Shown here: piece after piece, positions 9,671 to 18,148 of the stretch
Position numbering within the stretch: position 1 is the stretch's first letter
Layout: every line of letters starts with the position of its first letter
Origin: Oscillospiraceae bacterium
Lineage (GTDB): Bacteria; Bacillota; Clostridia; Oscillospirales; Acutalibacteraceae
Reading direction: 5' to 3'
Length of the DNA stretch: 64,000 nucleotides
Assembly: GCA_910574995.1 (NCBI GenBank)
Contig: CAJTCS010000008.1
Location: forward strand, 116,998-180,997
Position numbers and translations under genes: made by a program
The notes under the pieces: generated by a model
Databases searched by the model: none
What the model was told of the DNA's origin: nothing
The model's input: the letters and a program-made list of their open reading frames with translations, nothing else

Positions 9671-9734
9671 TAAAAAATCTTGCTTAATTTAATGACATCA
9701 GCTGACATCGATAGAAGTATGTGGTATAATATAG

Positions 9735-9781
9735 ACACGGTAAGAAAAAAAACAAGAAATACGCTTGGTAGCGTATTTCTT
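9735..9781 (-). terminator. Intrinsic terminator of the SLH gene
   Basis: A perfect 11-bp stem (AAGAAATACGC and its complement) with a 6-base loop. On the minus strand it is followed by a T-rich tract. It lies 27 bp past the SLH stop codon. Confidence 0.88.
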
Positions 9782-9807
9782 ATTAGTTGTTGTATCAGTC
9801 ATGGATG

Positions 9808-11202
9808 TTAATTATCTTTGTCGTACCAGTTACGAATGTTAATGTCCCTTGCACCGCAGGATGTGCAATAACTGAAGTCCGGGCCGAGGTTACCGGAAGA
9901 GTAATCATCTCTCCATTCGGGGTGACGGCAGCCTGTCATCTCAACGTAAATTCGGTCATGAGTTTCAACGTTTTCAAAGTACTCAATCTCATTGTTGACA
10001 CGGCGAGGATGATGGATAGTGTCAATCAAGGTGCCAACAGGAATCTGGGTGCCGGTATTGTAGTTATAACCAGGTATAATGGTATACAGAGGCTCATCCC
10101 ATGCCTCGGAGATGAGAACTTCCTTGGTATGGCGCTCCCAGACAGTCTCATCGGAGATGCTGTTGATTATACGAGTAGACACGCAGGGGCGTACAGTGTT
10201 GCACTTGGTGCAGGTCTCTTCGGATGGCATGTCAGCTTTGTAAATCTTCTCAGACATGGTGCCGAAAGTCAGGGGTAGGCCGTTGTCAGTGCTATGGTTC
10301 CCGCCGTGTCCCTGAGGGCAGCCCGTTTCATCGCCGAGGATGCACATATTATTATCGAGTTCTTCAGGGCTAGAATACTTGTCTGCATTGTCATACTTCC
10401 ACTGCATTATATTCATATTGCAGCCGTTACACGCGATGAGGTCCAGCGCGTCGGCGTGAGCCCACTCGCGGACAGTCTCAGTAAGGAGCGTGACATTCTC
10501 AGTCTTCGTCACTTCCCATTCATGGTCGCAGGTGGTAGGGACGTCGGGCTTGTTGTTCTCAAGGTCGGTCTTGATTTCAATAAAGCGCTTGAAGATGGTC
10601 GCAATCTCAGCACGGGTGGCGGAGTAGCGGGGACGGAGTGTGCCGTTGGCGTCGCCGCGCATCAGGGCAGCGGACGTGGCCCACTGCATGGCCTCTACAG
10701 CCCAGGAGCTGACGTTAACCTTGTCAGGAGCGTTGTCCAGGAACTTGCTGTCAATGGTCAGCGTGTAGTCTCTCTTGAGATAGTTGAACAGAATAAGGGC
10801 GGCCTGCTCGCGGGTGACGTAGTTATTGGGGCCAAATCTATTGTCGCCCACGCCATTGACGATGTTATTCTGAGAGGCCCAGGCAATGTAAGGCTCGGCC
10901 CAGTCCTTCTTCACGTCGCGGAACGTGCAGGTGCCTTTGTACTGGTTCTGGTCAATGCCGGCAATGCGGCCCAGCACCGTGACGAACATGGCGCGGGTGG
11001 TGGTCTGGTTGGGGCTGAACTTGTTGTCACCGGTGCCGGACATGTAGCCGTTCTCGGCCATGTAGGTGACAGGCTCGTAGTACCAGGCGTTCTGGGGCAC
11101 GTCCGTGAAGCTGCTGGCCGCCGCAAAGGCGGACATAGGGATGACGGACAGGATGGTGATGATGGCCAAGAGAGCGGCCAAGGTGGTCTTGATGGATTTC
11201 AT
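9808..11202 (-). CDS. Secreted SLH-domain protein with cysteine-rich C-terminal half
   Basis: A 464-residue exported protein. The start is the ATG at 11202 behind GAGGAGGG. The signal peptide is MKSIKTTLAALLAIITILSV with likely cleavage after SAFA. Three S-layer homology repeats (FTDVPQNAWYYEPVTYMAEN, the next with NGVGDNRFGPNNYVTREQAA, then a third) span about residues 33-205 and should bind cell-wall polymer. The rest has CxxC-like pairs (CNGCN, CTKC, CTSCGA) and Trp/His, suggesting a metal-stabilised domain. It has its own terminator. An adhesin or surface role in mating or host contact is inferred. Confidence 0.85.
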   Translation of the reverse strand: MKSIKTTLAALLAIITILSVIPMSAFAAASSFTDVPQNAWYYEPVTYMAENGYMSGTGDNKFSPNQTTTRAMFVTVLGRIAGIDQNQYKGTCTFRDVKKDWAEPYIAWASQNNIVNGVGDNRFGPNNYVTREQAALILFNYLKRDYTLTIDSKFLDNAPDKVNVSSWAVEAMQWATSAALMRGDANGTLRPRYSATRAEIATIFKRFIEIKTDLENNKPDVPTTCDHEWEVTKTENVTLLTETVREWAHADALDLIACNGCNMNIMQWKYDNADKYSSPEELDNNMCILGDETGCPQGHGGNHSTDNGLPLTFGTMSEKIYKADMPSEETCTKCNTVRPCVSTRIINSISDETVWERHTKEVLISEAWDEPLYTIIPGYNYNTGTQIPVGTLIDTIHHPRRVNNEIEYFENVETHDRIYVEMTGCRHPEWRDDYSSGNLGPDFSYCTSCGARDINIRNWYDKDN

Positions 11203-11308
11203 AGGCTTATCCCTCCTCATTCAGTTTCCATAATGAACCCGGGGCGGCTTGACGCCCCCGAAAAGCACTAACGCCCCCTAACTATAACTATTTTGAGGCG
11301 GTATTCCC

Positions 11309-11338
11309 GGCGAGGCCCACAGAGGCCCCGCCTTTTTT
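11309..11338 (+). terminator. Plus-strand hairpin with T-run
   Basis: GGCGAGGCC and GGCCCCGCC pair around a 6-base loop and are followed by six T. No plus-strand gene precedes it. It may end antisense transcription coming from the SLH gene. Confidence 0.5.
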
Positions 11339-11453
11339 GTGGAATTTCCCGCCCAAGACAAACAAAAAATGGTGCAGGTTTTTCACCTACACCGCATAAA
11401 TTCAATATGCAAAACACAGCCCTATCCCGCGTCCCCGCCAGACAAAATATAGC

Positions 11454-11482
11454 TTGCAAATTCACTGGGGATTCAGTATAAT
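11454..11482 (+). promoter_or_regulatory. Sigma-A promoter of the candidate RNA
   Basis: TTGCAA and TATAAT separated by 17 bp. It points away from the SLH gene and has no downstream reading frame, but does have a terminator about 180 bp on. Confidence 0.7.
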
Positions 11483-11488
11483 AGGGTT

Positions 11489-11668
11489 GGCGAAACCATG
11501 AGGTTTCTGTGTAGGAGGCGTAATCTCCTGCATAGGGTCATGGGGGGATTGCAGTCCCCTCAGACCTGCCCTTTATTTATCTTGGTATTTCTAATTGTAG
11601 CACTTTCCCTGGCAAAATGCAAGAGAGAAATGCAAAAAGGCACAGGTTTTCAGCCTGGGCCTTTTTTG
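11489..11668 (+). ncRNA. Candidate structured non-coding RNA
   Basis: Between the promoter at 11454-11482 and a terminator at 11635-11668 there are three tight stems. They are GAAACC/GGTTTC at 11492-11507, AGGAG/CTCCT at 11513-11529, and GGGGATTGCAGTCCCC at 11544-11559. The last is enclosed by GGTC/GACC. The terminator pairs AAAAAGGC with GCCTTTTT. I cannot assign it to a known RNA family. It may be an element-encoded regulator or antisense RNA. Confidence 0.5.
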
Positions 11669-11824
11669 ATGGGCTGGACGCCTTAGCAGACGCTCCCTCA
11701 TATTATATTCATATAGCTCTGTTGCGCTATTCACTTTCAAATTCAGTTGCGAAATCTTTTCGAAATTAGCTGCAAAGTCGTTTCGTATTCACTATAGTGC
11801 CAACTATGTTGGCCAATCAAATCA

Positions 11825-13723
11825 TTAGTCAATTGGTTCTGTAATAAAAGTTATCTTTTCCGGCAGGACATTATCTTCGGGTCTCGTTGCGTATTTTTCT
11901 TCTAAATCCTCGTTTTCCGGAACGCGTATGATTCCCCGGTATTTTTCCTTCGGTGTAGGTATGCATCGTAAGCTCCGGTCACCGCCAAAGTAGCGTCTGC
12001 TGTACCAGTTCTCCAATTTGTACTCCTCTATGAGGACTTCGGCGCAGTCCATATTTCCTTTTGAACGTACTTCCAGGTCCCTCCTGTTTTCATCCTGATG
12101 CAAGGTCCACGCAGGGAATGAAGGAAGGTTTCGCTTTAACTCATCGATAAACCTGTTCCGCGACAGCGGCGATTTACCGGGAACATTTCTGCCATACCAG
12201 GATTTGTATAGGTCGTACAGGAACGTGTACGGCACCAAATCCCACATGAGCACACCCATGACCTCATTCATGAATTGAAGCACCGGGTCGTTCATCTCTT
12301 TGGACTTGTCCAGCTCGCACTTACACGACTCCGGCTCTGGAAGCTGGTCATAATCCATGTTCAGGACCTTGAACAAAACGTACTGCAAAACTTCTTTCCT
12401 ATGCACATAGTCAGCCTTGATGTACCTGCGTTCCTCGCCGGTGAAACATTTCGTCATAGGTACGCATAGCTGCCGCCGGTTCAGTGAATCCGATTTATCC
12501 CGATAGTTGGGATAGTCGTTCAAACACTGTAACATGAATCCCCGGAACCGGAATGTGATAGGGGGCTTGTACTTGCGGTTGAGCTGAATCTGGTCGCCCG
12601 TGATGATTGCTTTCAGATTCCCAACGGAGTCGACATACGTTCCCACATCGTTTTCGTCAGTCAAAATGGCGTTGACGTGGGTGAGCGGCTCCAGCATGAA
12701 ATCTTTACCGAAGTTGGTGATAGGGATGTTGGCGTAGTTACCCTTTCCCAGCAGGCTTCGCAGCAATTCGCAAAGTGTGCCCTTGCCGTTGTTGCCCTTG
12801 GGGGAAATGAGAAATACCGCCTTATCCCACGGCACCAAATACCGCACCATGGCGCCGGTAATCTTCCACAACAGCTCCGTCATTTCCGCTTTGTCGGGAA
12901 GATGGTCCACCAGCGATTCCATCCAGGACACCACATCCCACTTTGTGCCGTCCGGATTGATAATGACGGGATTTGCCGCAATCGGGTTGTAATCCGTCCC
13001 GCATTTGGATGTAAATACATATTCCGGGCTGAAAGGGATTAGCCGCTTCTTTTTGTAATCAAAAATGCCGTTGTTTACCGGAATCAAATTCGGGTCGAGA
13101 AGCCGGCTGGCTATCGGCGCGGTATCCATCAAAACCGCCTTGATTTCGCTGATATCGCTCTTGCGCAGGGAACTGTTATAGCGCCGGCAAAGCGCGTTGA
13201 TGGCGTCTTCATCAATGTTGTAGATACCACGGTTTGGGCCATCCCTTTCGTAGATGCCAAGAACATAACTTTTCTCGTCATCCTCGTTATTAAGCTGAAT
13301 CCGTTTGACATGATTCAGTTCTATGCAGCAAGCAGCAATCCGTGGGGGGTCAAGTGCGTCTAAAAATTTCCACTTTTCGTCTTTTTCCCCTTTAGGAAGA
13401 CTGTTGTTTCTGGTTCTAATTGCCAAATTTATATCCTCTACGGCTCCCCCCGCGACCTCCTCGGGAGTTAGAGAAGCGTTCTTCTTTTTCAGTTCACACA
13501 AGTAATCAAGTAATATGTACTGCAAAAACTGGTCGCGAGTGCGCAGCGACGTTAAGATTGTTCCAGTGGCTGCGGCATTCTGAACATCTGACGTGCTGCC
13601 ATCAACGGCATTTTCAAGGTCAGGGTGAGGCTTCGGCTCCTTTCTTTCCTGGGCCTCTGGTTCCACCCCCCACTGTGTCAAGTTGGTGCCCACTGGGAGG
13701 TCTGGTTGGAATTCTGGGTGCAT
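11825..13723 (-). CDS. P4/D5-type primase-helicase (superfamily 3 ATPase)
   Basis: A 632-residue replication protein. The start is the ATG at 13723 behind AAAGGAGTG, preferred to the ATG at 13762. The Walker A motif GNNGKGTL is near residue 309; Walker B-like ILTDEND and the segment PITFRFRGFMLQCLNDYPNY follow. This matches the phage/plasmid primase C-terminal group with a D5_N domain; the N-terminal third lacks an obvious primase active site. Such proteins load at an origin and unwind it, and the tandem 211-bp array just upstream is the natural candidate origin. The element may thus replicate autonomously after excision. Confidence 0.85.
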   Translation of the reverse strand: MHPEFQPDLPVGTNLTQWGVEPEAQERKEPKPHPDLENAVDGSTSDVQNAAATGTILTSLRTRDQFLQYILLDYLCELKKKNASLTPEEVAGGAVEDINLAIRTRNNSLPKGEKDEKWKFLDALDPPRIAACCIELNHVKRIQLNNEDDEKSYVLGIYERDGPNRGIYNIDEDAINALCRRYNSSLRKSDISEIKAVLMDTAPIASRLLDPNLIPVNNGIFDYKKKRLIPFSPEYVFTSKCGTDYNPIAANPVIINPDGTKWDVVSWMESLVDHLPDKAEMTELLWKITGAMVRYLVPWDKAVFLISPKGNNGKGTLCELLRSLLGKGNYANIPITNFGKDFMLEPLTHVNAILTDENDVGTYVDSVGNLKAIITGDQIQLNRKYKPPITFRFRGFMLQCLNDYPNYRDKSDSLNRRQLCVPMTKCFTGEERRYIKADYVHRKEVLQYVLFKVLNMDYDQLPEPESCKCELDKSKEMNDPVLQFMNEVMGVLMWDLVPYTFLYDLYKSWYGRNVPGKSPLSRNRFIDELKRNLPSFPAWTLHQDENRRDLEVRSKGNMDCAEVLIEEYKLENWYSRRYFGGDRSLRCIPTPKEKYRGIIRVPENEDLEEKYATRPEDNVLPEKITFITEPID

Positions 13724-13801
13724 AAAATCACACTCCTTTAAAATATTTGGTTGTATTTCCATGGGAGGAAATTCCGACCATTTTTATTCGTGCTCTGTTG
13801 T

Positions 13802-14434
13802 TTTATAGGCATCCTCTCCTTGCGTTTTTGCCATAACTTGGGCTATAATGTAATTTTACCATACCGAAATCGGGAAAATCAAGGTAAATTTGGTGGGAAA
13901 ACTGTCCCAATCGAGGAAAAGCCGCGTCACCATTGCAAAGTCTCACCAAAAAATTTTTTTGCGGCTACTCTTGCCCATAATGGGCCGTTGACTAAGTGGA
14001 TTTTCAGCATTCGTTTATAGGCATCCTCTCCTTGCGATTTTTCCATAATTTGGGCTCTGATGTAATTTTACCATACCGAAATCGGGAAAATCAAGGTAAA
14101 TTTGGTGGGAAAACTGTCCCAATCGAGGAAAAGCCGCGTCACCATTGCAAAGTCTCACGAAAAATTTTTTTGCGGCTACTCTTGCCCATAATGGGCCGTT
14201 GACTAAGTGGATTTTCAGCATTCGTTTATAGGCATCCTCTCCTTGCGTTTTTGCCATAATTTGGGCTCTGATGTAATTTTACCATACCGAAATCGGGAAA
14301 ATCAAGGGTGCCTTTGGTGGACAAACTGTCCTAATTGAGGAAAAGCCGCGTCACCATTGCAAAGTCTCACGAAAAAAATTTTTTGCGGCTACTCTTGCCA
14401 ATGATTGGTTTTTGACTAAGCGTATTTTCAATCA
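13802..14434. repeat. Tandem array, three 211-bp units
   Basis: Units start at about 13802, 14013 and 14224. Units 1 and 2 are almost identical; unit 3 diverges after about 14395. Each has TTTTACC facing GGTAAA, GGGA/TCCC around AAACTG, and AGCCGC facing GCGGCT across an A/T run. The unit length is not a multiple of three and no frame is shared, so it is not coding. It is directly upstream of the primase-helicase: candidate origin or iteron region. Confidence 0.9.
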
Positions 14435-14483
14435 TAACCTTATCGAAGTACCGCGCACAAGCCGGAAGCCCTTGCCCTTAAAA

Positions 14484-14671
14484 CCGAAACGATTGGCAGC
14501 TTTATCGTTTCGGCTGTGGCGGCTGTGCCGCTTCAGGGCACCCTAAGAACAGTCCGGGGGACTGTTCTTAGGGCAAGCGTAGCGCAGTAAAAGCCTCGGA
14601 GCGAAGCGGAGAGGTTGCCCGCCATTGGCGGGCAACGGCGTCGGCTATGCCGACCGTCACCCCGTAGGGGT
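14484..14671. other. Cluster of perfect inverted repeats, candidate oriT or replication site
   Basis: Five perfect dyads occur within 190 bp. They are CCGAAACGAT (14484-14513), CCCTAAGAACAGTCC with 3-base loop (14541-14573), GTTGCCCGCC (14614-14636), GTCGGC (14640-14654) and ACCCC (14659-14671). On the minus strand GCTTGCCCT abuts the 15-bp dyad; the same nonamer occurs in a similar block near 47220. This is the layout of transfer or replication origins, but no relaxase is nearby, so the call is tentative. Confidence 0.5.
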
Positions 14672-15202
14672 GGCGTCGCCGCTTTTATGCCCTTTTCCCT
14701 TTTTGGGCTTCTCGCGGGCCATAAGGCCCCGGAAGGCCAAGTTGGCCCATGAATAGCGGCATTTCGGGCGGTGACAAGCTGCAAAATTTGGCCAAAATTT
14801 TGTCATCCGCTGTCACCGTTGTCATCGGCGCCGCGAAAATTCCTCGTTTCATGGGCCTTCTGTGTCCTGTGTTGTCACCGCGAATTCGTAAAAAAAACGC
14901 GCCGGTGATAAGTCAAAAAATTGGGAGCAATCGCCCCGGCATTGCGACGGATAGTCGTGAGGGACCCTCGTCCCGTTCGCAGCCTCGGGCAGTTTGCAAA
15001 ACTGCAAAGCAGGCGGAGGCGTGCTGCGGGGTTGCAGGCGAGCAGCTTTGGATAGTTTGCTGATGGGCTGAGAACCTTGACGCGAGTTCCCACCCCTGGC
15101 TGTCGCTGGAATGGGGCCGCTGGCCCCCTATAAAAAAGAGGGCTCCCGGATGGGAGTCCTCTTAACATTCGTAAGCAGGCTTCAGCTTGGGCATTGGCGG
15201 GC
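14672..15202. other. Non-coding stretch
   Basis: About 530 bp with no supported gene. It holds an AT/GC-alternating segment around 14760-14830 and the terminator at 15132-15163, and leads into repeat copy B. Confidence 0.5.
15132..15163 (-). terminator. Minus-strand terminator
   Basis: GAGGGCTCCC and GGGAGTCCTC pair with a 4-base loop, and six T follow on the minus strand. It would stop read-through from the large genes above. Confidence 0.75.
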
Positions 15203-15456
15203 AGGACAGTCGCAGGGATGACAACCGTGCGACCATGGTGCGACAGGTTGTGGGACATGGAAGCATATTGCCAGAAAAGGAAAGCTGGAAGTTTGTCGCA
15301 CTGTCTCACCTATTTTTGAAAACTTTTAAAAGTAAGGAAAAATAGGTAGGGTTACAGTATTGGGAAAAAGTTTTTTTGGCAGGCTGCGACGGTGCGACAA
15401 TGCGACAGCCAATCCGCATATCATGGCTCTGCTGTTATCATCCTCCCCCTTTGTCC
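15203..15456 (+). repeat. 250-bp dispersed repeat, copy B
   Basis: Direct copy of the element at 9268-9518, keeping all TGCGAC motifs and the nested dyad. It lies between the 809-residue gene and the inverted-repeat cluster and has no convincing gene. Confidence 0.92.
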
Positions 15457-15487
15457 AAAGCCCGCATTGGGGGGCTGCCTCGGCGCT

Positions 15488-15653
15488 GGCCCATTCGTGG
15501 GCCTTTTCGGGGCCAATTTTGGGCCGAAAGTACCCGTGGCCCATTCGTGGGCCTTTTAGGGGCCGTTTTTTGCCCTTTTAGGGGCCAATTTTGGGCTGAA
15601 AGTACCCGTGGCCCATTCGTGGGCCTTTTAGGGGCCATTTTGGGCCCATTTCG
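15488..15653. repeat. Short GC-rich tandem repeats
   Basis: GGCCCATTCGTGGGCCTTTT starts at 15488, 15538 and 15610. Intervening GGGGCCAATTTTGGGC blocks are themselves partly palindromic. Spacing is 50 and 72 bp, the longer from an internal insertion of one sub-repeat. Non-coding, downstream of the 809-residue gene. Confidence 0.8.
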
Positions 15654-15669
15654 GGTCCACTTTTGGGCC

Positions 15670-15711
15670 AAAAAAAGAAGCAGCCCCAGCCAAGTTCTGG
15701 CCGGGACTGCT
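15670..15711 (-). terminator. Terminator of the 18.1-27.4 kb operon
   Basis: AGCAGTCCCGGCC pairs with GGCTGGGGCTGCT and is followed by TTCTTTTTTT on the minus strand, 8 bp past the stop of the 809-residue gene. Confidence 0.85.
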
Positions 15712-15718
15712 CTGCGTG

Positions 15719-18148
15719 TTAGCTTTGAATCAGGAACCTGTTGGCCTGGTAGCTGCCCTCCTTGGAGACCGCTGCCTCCCCGTCCAGGCTGTCCAGGTAC
15801 TGCGCCCCGCCTTTGGACTTGGAAATGAAGATATGCAGCCGGGTCTGGGTGAAGCCCTGGGGACTGTAGTCCGCGTAATCCTGGCTGAGTACCAGCAGGA
15901 TGCCCAGCTCTTCCGCCTTGCGCTTTGCCAGTTCTACCAGCGCCTGTGCCGCCTGTGTTTTGGCCTCCGGCCCTAGGCCGCTGATATATGGCCGTTCCAG
16001 GAATAGGGTCATCTGCTCGCGCTCCTGCTGGCCGGTTCCCCCAGCCTCCAGGTCCACAAAGGTCAGGCTGCCGCCCCTGGCGCTGGTCCTGCGGCACTTG
16101 GTCAGCCGCAGGAATGCCCGGCCCACGATACGTCCGTCCAGGCGGGCATACAGCACCTTCTTATTGCTGTCAAAGGCCGAGAGCAGGCACTTTCTGTACA
16201 TACCGTCCAAGTAGGACAGGCAGGTCCGCTGGGGCTGGCAGCCCAGGAGCATGGTGTCAAAGAAGCCGTCATGCTCCCCGGCCTCCATGCCGCCAACCGT
16301 CACAGCAAGATTCTCCGGCCACTGGCTCTTAACCCGGCTGGGGATATTCATGTCCAGCTCCCGCCGCAGGTCGCCCTCATGGTACTTCACTTCCCGCAGG
16401 CGGCCCATCAGCTCGGCCTTTACCACCCGCAGGTACGCTTCCTGGTGGGCTTCGTCCAAGCAGCGCATATACGCGCTGGCAATAGCCGCGCCGTCCTGAC
16501 TCAAGAATCCGGCAATACTTTCTCTGTGCTGTTCTATGAAATCAGCAGTCAGGCCCATGGTCTGGGCCAATGAGCGCCAGTCACCGTCTACCTCCATAAG
16601 ACGCGCCTTGAACCCGTCCATAGTCTGAAACTGCCCCAGGGCATCCAGGCTGCGCAGGGCAAGCAGGACGTCGCTGCGGCTCTCCATGCCCGGCAGCAGG
16701 TGCCGAACGCCGTCCAAGTGGACCAGCAGCCGCGCCGTGTCCGCCGGGGACAGGCCGTCAATATGGCTGAACAGTTCCTGCCTCCACACGCTTAGCGGCT
16801 TTTGGTCCAGCAGGGCGGCGAGAGCGTCTATTGAACCGGCGGCAATATCTCTAAGCGCCTCCCGCTTGCACACTTCCTTGAACACCCGCAGCCTATAGTC
16901 CTGGCTTTCCGATTTCAAGGCGTGATAAAAGTCCAAATAAGGCTTCCGGACGCCGTACAGCGCCCGCAGCTCGGGGAATGTGTAACGCCTGCCGGGGAAA
17001 AGGTGCTGGATATCCAGCTTTGCCCTGCGCATCCAGGCACAGCAGGCCAGGTCTTTGGCAGAAAGTTGGTTGAGGTTGAAGTGCTCCCGGTAGAGCTGCC
17101 CTTGCAGTAGGAAGGAGTAAGCGGGCAGGTCAAGGAACGCCCCCGGGTTCCCATCTACCAGACGGATGAAATGAGCCTTGCCGTTGGCCATGGCGTAGAG
17201 CAGGACGTCCTCCAGGTGCTGGGGGAGGGCGGCGAGGTCCAGGTTCTTGAACTTTACGCCGGAAATCAGATTGACATAGCCGCTGTAGCTGCAAAGGGCC
17301 TTTTCCCAATCCATATCCCCATGCAGGGCCGTGCGCCGGACCATCTGGCCCAGGGCGTTCAGAGAGCAGCCGTCGTGCTGCCAATGGTCCAGAAACCGGG
17401 CGGCGGCAGCGGGAAGCAGCTTGTCCGTCAGGCGGGTCAACAGGCGGATGTGCTCCCCCGGAGCCTCCGCAAAGCGGGCATACTCCGGCATACCCAGGTT
17501 TTCTTTAATTTGCAGGTTGTGCAGAAGCCAGGGTATCTTCCGCAGGTCCGGGCAGCGTTCCAGCAGCTCCCACACCTCGCGAAACGGCGAACTGCGGAAC
17601 AGGGTGCTGCCAGGCACGTAAGGCTCCAAAAGCTGGTCCTGCTGCTGGCGGGTAAGCTTCACGGGCACATCCCGGCATTGGCGCAGGCTGTTAATGACCG
17701 TGTCGCGCTGTTTATAGGGCAGCACCATGGAGGCAAAGTTTTCCAGGTAGACCAGCCGGGCGTTGGGTTCCAGGCCGTCATATACCAGACACTCTACCAG
17801 TTCTTTCAGGCCATAGCGGGTAACAGCAACTCCGTGTTCCTGGCAGGAGGCCAGCAGGCTGTCCAAGCGGTCAAGTTGCCCCTGCTCCAGCAGCGGCAGA
17901 AGCCGCGCCAGATACCGGGCAAAGTCCTGCCTTTGAATCAGTTCCCGCTGTATGTGCGGGCCCATGGCCGCGTCCCCGGGGAGTTCCCGCGCCACGCGGC
18001 CGCAGGCTTCCCCCAGCTGGGGAAGGCCATACTCTTTCAGCCAGTCCAGCGATAAGTGACGTTCGTTTAAGTCCAAAATGGCGGCGGCCCGCTCTTTTAT
18101 CCGTTTCCCCAGGTCAGCAGGCCGGACACATTGCGCTGTCATTGTCAT
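15719..18148 (-). CDS. Large element protein of unknown function (809 aa)
   Basis: An 809-residue protein. The start is the ATG at 18148, nine bases after AGGAGG; an upstream TTG is too close. It overlaps the previous gene by 35 bp, so translation is probably coupled. The first 600 residues look like helical repeats with no motif I know. The last 200 (QRTCLSYLDGMYRKCLLSAF, then KVLYARLDGRIVGRAFLRLT) have a mixed alpha/beta pattern that recalls the PcfJ C-terminal segment and GNAT-like folds. That resemblance is an impression only. Soluble, cytoplasmic, function unknown. Confidence 0.75.
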   Translation of the reverse strand: MTMTAQCVRPADLGKRIKERAAAILDLNERHLSLDWLKEYGLPQLGEACGRVARELPGDAAMGPHIQRELIQRQDFARYLARLLPLLEQGQLDRLDSLLASCQEHGVAVTRYGLKELVECLVYDGLEPNARLVYLENFASMVLPYKQRDTVINSLRQCRDVPVKLTRQQQDQLLEPYVPGSTLFRSSPFREVWELLERCPDLRKIPWLLHNLQIKENLGMPEYARFAEAPGEHIRLLTRLTDKLLPAAAARFLDHWQHDGCSLNALGQMVRRTALHGDMDWEKALCSYSGYVNLISGVKFKNLDLAALPQHLEDVLLYAMANGKAHFIRLVDGNPGAFLDLPAYSFLLQGQLYREHFNLNQLSAKDLACCAWMRRAKLDIQHLFPGRRYTFPELRALYGVRKPYLDFYHALKSESQDYRLRVFKEVCKREALRDIAAGSIDALAALLDQKPLSVWRQELFSHIDGLSPADTARLLVHLDGVRHLLPGMESRSDVLLALRSLDALGQFQTMDGFKARLMEVDGDWRSLAQTMGLTADFIEQHRESIAGFLSQDGAAIASAYMRCLDEAHQEAYLRVVKAELMGRLREVKYHEGDLRRELDMNIPSRVKSQWPENLAVTVGGMEAGEHDGFFDTMLLGCQPQRTCLSYLDGMYRKCLLSAFDSNKKVLYARLDGRIVGRAFLRLTKCRRTSARGGSLTFVDLEAGGTGQQEREQMTLFLERPYISGLGPEAKTQAAQALVELAKRKAEELGILLVLSQDYADYSPQGFTQTRLHIFISKSKGGAQYLDSLDGEAAVSKEGSYQANRFLIQS

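Noticed and set aside
14015..14257. 80-residue frame and plus-strand frames inside the 211-bp array
   Set aside because: The repeat length breaks any shared frame between units, so coding is unlikely.
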